From the NCBI RefSeq assembly GCF_023721815.1, contig NZ_JAMDLI010000007.1:611237-675236 (forward strand): 64,000 nucleotides of DNA, written 5' to 3'. The DNA comes from Pleomorphomonas sp. JP5 (GTDB taxonomy: Bacteria; Pseudomonadota; Alphaproteobacteria; Rhizobiales; Pleomorphomonadaceae). A model generated the notes under the pieces. The model had not been told where the DNA came from. It worked only from the letters and a program-made list of their open reading frames with translations, and searched no databases. The position numbers and the translations under genes were made by a program. Shown one piece after another: positions 57,110-64,000 of the stretch (within the stretch, counting starts at the first letter, position 1; every line of letters begins with the position of its first letter).

Positions 57110-59839
57110 TCAACCATGTGCGTGTCCGATTCCCGCTCTGAGGGCCTTCAACCGGTAAATGGCCTCGAGCGCCTCTCGCGGGCTGAGTTCGTCGGGCGCC
57201 AACGCGTCGATCGCCGCGAGCAGTTCCGCTTCCGCCGGGTCGGGCGCGACCTCGGCCTGTGCCGACGGAGCGGGATGACGGGCGAGGGAGAACAGCGGCA
57301 AGTCGTCCAGCATCGACGCGGCGTTGTTTCCGCCGGATTTCTCTAGCTCGGCAAGCACCGAGCGTGCCCGCTCGATCACCGGACGAGGCAAACCGGCAAG
57401 CTTGGCGACCTGAATGCCATAGGAACGGTCTGCCGAGCCAGGCACGATCTCGTGCAGGAACACCACGTCGCCGCGCCATTCCTTCACCTTGACGGTAGCG
57501 TTGACGACGCGCGGCAGGCGCTCCGAAAGCGCTGTCAGCTCGTGGTAGTGCGTCGCGAACAGCGTCCGGCAGCGATTGGCTTCGTGCAGATGCTCGATGG
57601 TCGCCCAGGCGATGGAAAGGCCGTCATAGGTGGCGGTGCCGCGGCCGATCTCGTCGAGAATGACGAAGGAGCGCGGCCCTGCCTGATTGAGAATGGCCGC
57701 CGTCTCGATCATCTCCACCATGAACGTGGAACGGCCGCGCGCCAGATCGTCGGCAGCGCCAACACGCGAGAACAGCCGATCTACGGCGCCGATATGCGCC
57801 GATCGGGCCGGCACGAAGGAACCGATCTGGGCCAGCACCGCGATCAGCGCGTTCTGCCTGAGGAAGGTCGACTTACCGGCCATGTTGGGGCCGGTGACCA
57901 GCCAGAGCTTGCCGGCGGCCTCGCCGCCGACGTCGCAGCCGTTGGCGACGAACGAGCCGCCGTCCTCGCGCAGCATCTGCTCGACCACCGGATGGCGGCC
58001 GCCATCGATGCGGAAAGTGAGGCTGTCGTCGACACGGGGCCTGACATAGCCCTCGGCGGCAGCGAGCTCGGCGAGCGCCGTGGCGACGTCGAGCGCGGCC
58101 AGCATGTCGGCGGCTCGCTTGATGGCAGTCCCGGCTTCGATGGTCATCCGGGCGAGTTCGCCGAAGACGGAGAGCTCGACGGCCAAGGCTCTCTCCGCCG
58201 CGGAGGCGATGCGTCCCTCGAGCTCGGACAGCTCGGTGGTCGAGAAGCGCATCGCGCCGGCCAAGGTCTGCCGGTGAATGAACAGCCGGTTGAGCGGCTC
58301 GCTCGTCATCGTCTGGGCGTAACTCGGCGCCACCTCGATGAAATAGCCGAGCACGCCGTTGTGACGCACCTTCAATGACTTGATGCCGCTTGTCTCGGCG
58401 TAGGTCTGCTGCAGGGCGGCGATCACCTGCCGGCTTTCGTCGCGCAGGGCGCGGGCCTCGTCGAGGTCGGCACGGAAGCCCGGTCGCACGAAGCCGCCGT
58501 CACGTTTGAGGAGAGGCAGTTCATCGTCGAGTGCCTGGTTCAGTCGTTCCGCGAGGTCGCTCGGTGCAGCTTCGAGGCCGTTGGCGATGTGGTCGATTTC
58601 CGGTCCGGCGCGGCCGGCGTTGCGAAGGTCGCCAGCCAGCTGGGCGGCGGCGGCCAGCCCGCCGGCAATGGCGGCGAGATCGCGGGGACCGCCACGGTCG
58701 AGACTGATGCGGGTAAGGGCGCGCGCCATGTCCGGCACGCCGGCCAGATCCCGGCGAAGCCTGGCCCGGAGTGTCGTCTCCGAGAGAAAGAAATCGACCG
58801 CGTCGAGGCGGTCGCGGATGGCGTCGGGATCGGCGAGCGGCGCGGCGAGACGATCGGCGAGGAGGCGGGCGCCGGCGCCCGACACCGTGCGGTCGATGGC
58901 GTGAAGCAGCGAACCGCGTCGTTCGCCGGATAGCGTGCGCGACAGTTCGAGATTGGCTCGGCTGGCGGCATCGATGGCCAGGGCGCCGCCCAGGCTTTCG
59001 CGGGTGGGCGGATCAAGCAGCGGCCGGCTGCTGACCTGCGTCTTGTCGACATAGGCGACGATGGCGGCGGCGGCGGTCAGCTCCAATCGGGAGAAGCTGC
59101 CGAACGCATCGAGCGAGGCGACGGAGAAGAAGTCGGCGAGCCTGTGTTCCGCGGTCGCCGCGTCGAAGAAGGCGCGCGGCAGCGGCACCACGGCGTGGCT
59201 TGCAGCCTTGAAGGTCTGGCGTAGGTCGTCATCGTCGAAAAGACCGTCGGCAGCCAGAAGCTCGCGCGGTTCGATGCGGGCAAGCAGGGCCGGAAGGGCG
59301 GCGGCGCTTGTCTCGGCAAGGCGGAAGATACCCGTCGACATGTCGGCCCAGGCGACGGCGAAACCGTCTGCCAGGCTCTCGGTTCCCTTCTGGCGGGCGA
59401 CGGCGGCGAGATAGTTGGACCGGCGCGCGTCGAGAAGGTTGTCCTCGGTGAGGGTGCCGGGCGTGACGAGCCGGACGACGTCACGCCGGACGACGGACTT
59501 CGATCCGCGCTTCTTGGCTTCCGCCGGGTCCTCCATCTGCTCGCAGACGGCAACGCGGTGCCCGAGGGCGATGAGGCGCTGGAGATAGTCGTCGGCGGCA
59601 TGCACCGGCACGCCGCAAAGCGGAATGTCCTCGCCGCGATACTTGCCGCGCTTGGTCAGCGTGATGCCGAGAGCCCGGGATGCGACTTCGGCATCCTCGA
59701 AGAACATCTCGTAGAAGTCGCCCATCCGATAGAACAGAATGCAGTCGGGATTGGCCGCCTTGATCTCGATGAACTGCGCCATGGCGGGCGTCGCACCATC
59801 GGCGGTTCGGTCGTCTGGAAGGGCTTGAACGTCGGTCAT
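57110..59839 (-). CDS. mutS: DNA mismatch repair protein MutS
   Basis: About 909 residues from ATG 59839; a TTG six codons earlier is also open. Mismatch-binding Phe-x-Glu is in [16 protein letters not shown]. The ATPase domain has Walker [15 protein letters not shown] and [22 protein letters not shown]. It recognises mispairs and recruits MutL; no mutL is in the window. The C-terminal tail carries [16 protein letters not shown], a tetramerization-type element. It is 84 bp upstream of glnD. Confidence 0.97.
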   Translation of the reverse strand: MTDVQALPDDRTADGATPAMAQFIEIKAANPDCILFYRMGDFYEMFFEDAEVASRALGITLTKRGKYRGEDIPLCGVPVHAADDYLQRLIALGHRVAVCEQMEDPAEAKKRGSKSVVRRDVVRLVTPGTLTEDNLLDARRSNYLAAVARQKGTESLADGFAVAWADMSTGIFRLAETSAAALPALLARIEPRELLAADGLFDDDDLRQTFKAASHAVVPLPRAFFDAATAEHRLADFFSVASLDAFGSFSRLELTAAAAIVAYVDKTQVSSRPLLDPPTRESLGGALAIDAASRANLELSRTLSGERRGSLLHAIDRTVSGAGARLLADRLAAPLADPDAIRDRLDAVDFFLSETTLRARLRRDLAGVPDMARALTRISLDRGGPRDLAAIAGGLAAAAQLAGDLRNAGRAGPEIDHIANGLEAAPSDLAERLNQALDDELPLLKRDGGFVRPGFRADLDEARALRDESRQVIAALQQTYAETSGIKSLKVRHNGVLGYFIEVAPSYAQTMTSEPLNRLFIHRQTLAGAMRFSTTELSELEGRIASAAERALAVELSVFGELARMTIEAGTAIKRAADMLAALDVATALAELAAAEGYVRPRVDDSLTFRIDGGRHPVVEQMLREDGGSFVANGCDVGGEAAGKLWLVTGPNMAGKSTFLRQNALIAVLAQIGSFVPARSAHIGAVDRLFSRVGAADDLARGRSTFMVEMIETAAILNQAGPRSFVILDEIGRGTATYDGLSIAWATIEHLHEANRCRTLFATHYHELTALSERLPRVVNATVKVKEWRGDVVFLHEIVPGSADRSYGIQVAKLAGLPRPVIERARSVLAELEKSGGNNAASMLDDLPLFSLARHPAPSAQAEVAPDPAEAELLAAIDALAPDELSPREALEAIYRLKALRAGIGHAHG

Positions 59840-59912
59840 GGGGGCGGAAGCTAACAAAGCCCGCGACGCTTTTCACCCGGCAAATGACCGACGGTTCAGG
59901 TTATCCAGCCCG

Positions 59913-60731
59913 TCATTCCGGCACGGGCGACGGCCGCGTCAGCACACCCTCGCCGTAGTTGGCCTTGTCGCGGTTGCGATGGGAGCCGAGGCCCTCCGAA
60001 TCGAGATATGTCCAGATATCCTCCGCCGTCTCGGCGAAATGGACCAGCCCGATGTCCTCCCGATTGATCATGCCGTAGTCGGCCAGCGCGTCGAAGTTGA
60101 TGACCTTGTGCCAGTACTCGCCATCCACCAGCACGACGGGAATGCGGGTGCCCTTGTGGGTCTGGGTCAGCGTCAAGAGTTCGAACAACTCGTCAAAGGT
60201 GCCGAAGCCGCCAGGGAAAACCACCAACGCGTTGGCACGCATGGCCAAATGCATCTTGCGCATGGCGAAGTAGTGGAACCGGAAAGTGAGCTGCGGCGTC
60301 GTATAGGCATTGGGCTCCTGCTCGTGGGGCAGGGTGATGTTGAAGCCGATGGTCGGTGCTCCGGCGTCGCGGGCGCCGCGATTTGCCGCCTCCATGATGC
60401 CGGGGCCTCCACCGGTGGCGATGACGTTGTCAAAGAAGCCGTCGGTGCGGTTGACCGCGCCGCCGCGTTCGGAGGCAATGCGACCGAACTCGCGCGAGGT
60501 GTTGTACCAGCGATTATGCAGGGGATTGCCGTTTTCATGGACGCGGGCCGAGCCGAAAACCACGAGCGTCGAACGGATGCCCCAGGCCTTCAGCGTCTGC
60601 TCGGCTTTCGAGTATTCGAGCATGAAACGGACGCCGCGCATCGAGTCCGAAAGAAGGAATTCGTCGTCGATAGCTGGCAGGACGAAGGCCTTGGAGGTCT
60701 TCTGGGCGGTGTTGTCGGCAATGTCGGTCAT
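59913..60731 (-). CDS. LOG-family protein (TIGR00730-type, lysine-decarboxylase-like Rossmann fold)
   Basis: 272 residues from ATG 60731; the frame stays open to 60824 without similarity. Conserved LOG blocks: STLVVFGSARV, GGGPGIMEAANRGA, and the active-site VVFPGGFGTFDELFELLTL. Family members are nucleotide 5'-monophosphate phosphoribohydrolases that release bases such as cytokinins; others act on purine or pyrimidine nucleotides. The longer N-terminal region (about 75 residues before the Rossmann core) marks the larger bacterial subgroup. Substrate unknown. Confidence 0.85.
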   Translation of the reverse strand: MTDIADNTAQKTSKAFVLPAIDDEFLLSDSMRGVRFMLEYSKAEQTLKAWGIRSTLVVFGSARVHENGNPLHNRWYNTSREFGRIASERGGAVNRTDGFFDNVIATGGGPGIMEAANRGARDAGAPTIGFNITLPHEQEPNAYTTPQLTFRFHYFAMRKMHLAMRANALVVFPGGFGTFDELFELLTLTQTHKGTRIPVVLVDGEYWHKVINFDALADYGMINREDIGLVHFAETAEDIWTYLDSEGLGSHRNRDKANYGEGVLTRPSPVPE

Positions 60732-60874
60732 GAGGTCAGTCCAGGATTTCCGGCCAGAAGCGGCAATTGGGAGGATAGGGATCGGCATCTTAAGGAACGC
60801 TGAAACACGGCCGCACTGTGGCACGAAGGCGTCTAGGGAAAACTGCCGTCCGCGTGGGGACCGGTGCTAGGGGA

Positions 60875-60880
60875 TATAAT
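60875..60880 (+). promoter_or_regulatory. perfect -10 box upstream of the TPR/GT-like gene
   Basis: TATAAT on the plus strand, 26 bp before the ATG at 60907. No recognisable -35. It falls in the short divergent gap after the LOG gene and would give a leader of roughly 20 nt. Confidence 0.4.
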
Positions 60881-60906
60881 CATTCCCGAATCAATCCGTT
60901 CGCTTC

Positions 60907-63900
60907 ATGGAAAGGCGCTTGAACCGACGGCGGCAGCTGGAGCTTAAACTGGACGAAGACCTGACGATCGAAGAGGACCTCCATTCCCAGGTGCCGGATG
61001 CCGTCGCGTCCTCCCGCCTCGATGCTGCGCGCCTGCTGCTTGCGCAGGGGGACTGGGTTGAAGGCTTTGTCGATTTTGGGCGCAGGGCCTTTGCGTCCCC
61101 CTCCGATCGGCCACTCTGGAACGGCGCACGCTTGCCGGCGGCCCGTCTGATCGTGCTCGCCGAGAACGACGAATGCGACACGCTTGCCTTTGCCCGCTTT
61201 CTGCCCGAACTCGCCGCTCGCGTGCTGTCTCTGGCGCTTGCCGTGTCCGCCGAACAGGTGGAGCGGCTCATGCCCTTCGCCGGTGCCTTTGGCGGGGTAC
61301 CGTTCGTCGATCAGACCAAGTTGCCGCCCCACGATTTCGTTCTGCCGCTGGCGTCCGCGCCGATGGTGCTTGGTCTGTCACCGGATGAGGTGCCGCCGCC
61401 TCGTCTTGCTGGGCGGACGCGACGGAATGGAGGGGCGATTGGCCTGGCTTTGGCATCTTCGCCCTGGGGCTCTAGCGCCGGGGCAGTTCCGGAGGGCATC
61501 GTCGCGGCGCTTCGTCAGGCTTTCCCGGACAAACGATTGGTGGCGCTCGATCCTAAAGCCGCCTTGCAGTTGGGCGACAACGCTGTCGTAGCCGATCCCG
61601 ACAGGCTTGCCGACCTTGAGCTCGTTGTTGCCACCGACGGTCCTGTAGCCCACGTCGCCGGCGTCGTCGGCGCACCACTCTGGCTGCTGCTCGATGACGC
61701 TCCCCACTGGATGTGGGGGCGTCACGGGCTCTTCAGTCGGTGGTATCCGACCGCGCGCCTCTTTCGCGCCGATGGTCCGGGGTGGCGGGGCGTGGCCGAT
61801 CAGCTCGCGGGGGAAGCCAGAGCGCTTGCCGGTCCTGGTCTTTCCAGCATCGCTTCCCTTGATCGTCTAGCCGCCGCGGCAGAAGGCGTCGAGGGGGAAT
61901 CGGCGGCTCGCGCCGCCCTGCCGTTTGCCGCCCGTTTGGCCGCGCTCGAGCCCACAGCCCCTGTCTCATGGGCGCGGCTTGTCGGACTGTTGCTCCGCCT
62001 TGGCGACATGGACGACGTCGATCGGGTGTTGGGCGCCGGCCTGTCCGCCGGACCGCGCCATGCGCCCCTGCTGCTGTTTGCCGCGCGTCGCGATCTGGAG
62101 CGGGGCAAACCCACCGCGGCTCTCCAGCGGGCCGAGCTGGCATTGGGCGTCGGCCCCACCTCGACGGATGCGTTGACGACCCGCGCTGCCGCCTTCGTGG
62201 AGCTTGGCGAGCTCGCCAAGGCGGAGTTCGCGTTTCGCCAGGCAGTGCAGACGGCACCACGCCGGGCCAGCCTTCTGGTTGCCTGGGGGGAAATGCTGAG
62301 AAAACTAGGAGACGTTCGCGGCGCTTCCAGGGCGTTTGAACGGGCCGTCATCCTTGGTGATGACGCCGACGCCCGTCTCGGTCTCGGGCGGCTCGCGGAC
62401 GCCGCCGGGGAAACCGGGCTGGCCCTGCACTTCCTGGGGTCTGCCTTGGCTCGCGATGACAGCCATACCGAGGCGGCAATGGAGTTTGCGCGCATTCTTG
62501 CCGCCGCCGGTCGTGTTGGCGAGGCCATCGGTGTTCTGCGTCGCCTCATCGTTCGTCGATCGTCGCCTCCAGCTCGCGCCTTCCTTGGAGAGTTGCTCCT
62601 GGCGTCGGGAGACTTTGCTGCCGGTCTTGCCGAGTTCGAATGGCGCAACGGCGAGGCCCACACCCTTCCGGAGGCGACCGATCTCGTCGACAGGAGCGTC
62701 GTTCTCGTTGCCGAAGGCGACGTCGGGGTGTTGCTTCGCTTTCTGCGGTTCGTCCCGATGCTCAAGGCGTGCGGCGCGGCCAGTGTTCGCATTGCCGGAG
62801 CGGCCGAGTTGGCGCCGGTGATGGCTGCTGTCGGTGGCCTGGATGGAGTGGGAGAGCCGGAAGAGGGCGACCTGATCCTGCCGATGATGAGTGTACCGGC
62901 TCTGCTTGGTCTCACCGTCGACGACCTGTCGGTTTCGCACGCGTATGTTACGGTCGACCCGGTGGCCGTCACGAATGCGGCCCGCGCATTCGCCCATCTC
63001 GACGGCTTTCGTGTCGGTTTCGCGCTTGACGGCCTGGGGGGCGCCGATGCCGCGACCCTGGCCACCATCTCCGGTGCCGCGTTCGTTGCCCTCGACGCGG
63101 GAGCGGCGGCGCGCTTCCACACGGCATGGCCGCTTGCCGCCGATCAGGTCGGCCTCGACAGAGTTGCCGCCGCACTGCCCAATCTCGACGTGGTGGTGGC
63201 CATGTCATCGAGCCCGATTGCCGCTTTGGCTGGCGCCATGGGACGGCCCACCTTCGTCATCGGGCCGGACCGCGATGATTGGCTCTGGTTGGAGAAGGAC
63301 GGGCGGACGCCCTGGTTCGCGGCCACTCGTCTCTTTCGTCGGCGCCCCGGCGACGAAAAGGGCGCTTCGCTTTGCCGACTGGCCGACGCACTGACTTCTT
63401 TCGCTTCCGGCGACCGAGCCACTCCGTTTCGTGCCGATCCGGCGCCCGTCGTCACGACCTCTCCCGAAAGCGAAACTTTACCTCGTCCCAGCAGCATGCT
63501 CGCGCAAGCGGGCCTTGCAGCGTCACGAGGTCGCGACGACTACCGGGCTGCGCTGTTGCTTGGCGACGCCATTGCTGCCGGGGCTCCCGAGCCGGAACTG
63601 CGCGAGACGCTGGCCGCCGCGTTTCTGCGGATCGGCGAACGTGAACGGGCTGGACGCCTTCTCGCCGCGCTGGTTGCCGAGGCCCCCACGGCCGATCGGC
63701 TCGTCGAACTGTCGGAAATCGATCGTCTGACCGGTCGGCTCGAGGAAGCGCTCGCTCATGCCGAGCGGGCTGTCGAACTGCGCCCCGATCTCGCAGGGGG
63801 GCATCGAGCCGTTGGCAAAGCCCAGGTGGTGCTTGGTCGCGCCGAGGAGGCGCTTGCCGCCTACGGTCGCGCCCTGGCGCTGACCCCGGCCGATCCCGAG

Positions 63901-64000
63901 CTCTTGATGGACGAAGCGGAGGCGCTGCTGATTGCCGGCGATTACCGGAAGGGCTTTGCTCGCGCGGAAATCCGCTGGCAAGCGGCCGAACTGCTGCCTC
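60907..64000 (+). CDS. very large TPR protein with repeated, degenerate glycosyltransferase-like modules (3' end beyond window)
   Basis: The frame is open from ATG 60907 to the right edge, 1,031 codons with no stop. I translated it by hand. Module I (about residues 58-300) has WNGARLPAARLIVLAENDEC, ATDGPVAHVAGVVGAPLWLL and WYPTARLFRADGPGWRG. These match the C-terminal GT-B part of TPR glycosyltransferases (consensus: LLL-AEQGLGDTLQFLRY, then TxVAHLAGALG, then WYPSxRLFRQ). TPR-type helices fill about 318-575. Module II (577-830) repeats it: EFEWRNGE, VVLVAEGDVGVLLRFLRFVP, AMSSSPIAALAGAMGRP, RLFRRRPGD. TPRs follow at about 863-1015, and a third module begins RAEIRWQ. Catalytic residues look eroded, especially in module II. 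Confidence 0.8.
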   Translation, partial: MERRLNRRRQLELKLDEDLTIEEDLHSQVPDAVASSRLDAARLLLAQGDWVEGFVDFGRRAFASPSDRPLWNGARLPAARLIVLAENDECDTLAFARFLPELAARVLSLALAVSAEQVERLMPFAGAFGGVPFVDQTKLPPHDFVLPLASAPMVLGLSPDEVPPPRLAGRTRRNGGAIGLALASSPWGSSAGAVPEGIVAALRQAFPDKRLVALDPKAALQLGDNAVVADPDRLADLELVVATDGPVAHVAGVVGAPLWLLLDDAPHWMWGRHGLFSRWYPTARLFRADGPGWRGVADQLAGEARALAGPGLSSIASLDRLAAAAEGVEGESAARAALPFAARLAALEPTAPVSWARLVGLLLRLGDMDDVDRVLGAGLSAGPRHAPLLLFAARRDLERGKPTAALQRAELALGVGPTSTDALTTRAAAFVELGELAKAEFAFRQAVQTAPRRASLLVAWGEMLRKLGDVRGASRAFERAVILGDDADARLGLGRLADAAGETGLALHFLGSALARDDSHTEAAMEFARILAAAGRVGEAIGVLRRLIVRRSSPPARAFLGELLLASGDFAAGLAEFEWRNGEAHTLPEATDLVDRSVVLVAEGDVGVLLRFLRFVPMLKACGAASVRIAGAAELAPVMAAVGGLDGVGEPEEGDLILPMMSVPALLGLTVDDLSVSHAYVTVDPVAVTNAARAFAHLDGFRVGFALDGLGGADAATLATISGAAFVALDAGAAARFHTAWPLAADQVGLDRVAAALPNLDVVVAMSSSPIAALAGAMGRPTFVIGPDRDDWLWLEKDGRTPWFAATRLFRRRPGDEKGASLCRLADALTSFASGDRATPFRADPAPVVTTSPESETLPRPSSMLAQAGLAASRGRDDYRAALLLGDAIAAGAPEPELRETLAAAFLRIGERERAGRLLAALVAEAPTADRLVELSEIDRLTGRLEEALAHAERAVELRPDLAGGHRAVGKAQVVLGRAEEALAAYGRALALTPADPELLMDEAEALLIAGDYRKGFARAEIRWQAAELLP

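Noticed and set aside
61800-63122. Minus-strand frames of up to 440 codons across the TPR/GT-like gene
   Set aside because: The plus-strand frame is open for over 3 kb, with recognisable TPR and GT-like motifs; the minus frames are Arg/Ala/Ser-rich shadows. The true gene is easily missed because its stop lies outside the window.

Overview
The window is high-G+C bacterial chromosome, densely packed with housekeeping genes. Its content points to an alphaproteobacterium of the order Hyphomicrobiales (Rhizobiales). The evidence is a Fur/Mur-type regulator beside plsC, rimI and tsaB; a PmtA-like methyltransferase after dnaK-dnaJ; an OlsB-type ornithine-lipid acyltransferase; an ethylmalonyl-CoA-pathway-type hydratase; an alphaproteobacterial RpoH promoter before dnaK; and a TTAA-N7-TTAA CtrA motif before mepA. 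Genus cannot be fixed from the sequence alone. I see no tRNA, rRNA, CRISPR array, insertion sequence or prophage.

Layout. 0-3.3 kb, minus strand: CorC/TlyC-type protein (cut by the left edge), ybeY, phoH, miaB. 3.5-4.0 kb: gamma-carbonic-anhydrase-like protein. 4.0-13.0 kb, minus: a complete chemotaxis operon, STAS-cheY-cheA-cheW-mcp-cheR-cheD-cheB, with an A+T-richer upstream region to 13.5 kb. 13.5-19.6 kb: late cobalamin genes, cbiB facing polA-cobO-cobQ. 19.8-23.3 kb: a mesaconyl-CoA-hydratase-like gene, then plsC, fur/mur, rimI, tsaB. 23.5-32.5 kb: protein quality control and translation (hrcA, grpE, lepA, dnaJ, dnaK), interspersed with a GFA-family protein, a MarR regulator with a cysteine cluster and a striking palindromic operator, and a PmtA-like methyltransferase.

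32.8-39.3 kb is an envelope region: PAP2 phosphatase-like protein, OlsB, a GtrA/GT2/GT-C set resembling a three-part gtrABC glycosylation module, and murein endopeptidase MepA. 39.4-44.6 kb: pheT, pheS, rplT, rpmI and infC (AUU start), split by two strong hairpin terminators. 44.9-50.8 kb: alpha/beta hydrolase, dapB, gpmA, Ada-like protein, nth, RutE-like nitroreductase, nfuA. 50.9-60.7 kb, minus: usp, trpS, murJ, glnD, mutS and a LOG-family protein. 60.9 kb to the right edge: an unfinished reading frame of more than 1,030 codons made of repeated TPR and degenerate glycosyltransferase-like modules.

Genes that I recall as contiguous in many Rhizobiales (mutS-glnD-murJ-trpS-usp-nfuA-tsaB-rimI-fur-plsC-miaB-phoH-ybeY-tlyC) are all present here in the same order and strand. 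They are split into three blocks by two intervals of about 17 and 27 kb. The most unusual content is the modular TPR/glycosyltransferase-like protein, the gtr-like envelope module beside OlsB and a lower-G+C PAP2 gene, and the MarR regulator with its 20-bp perfect palindrome.
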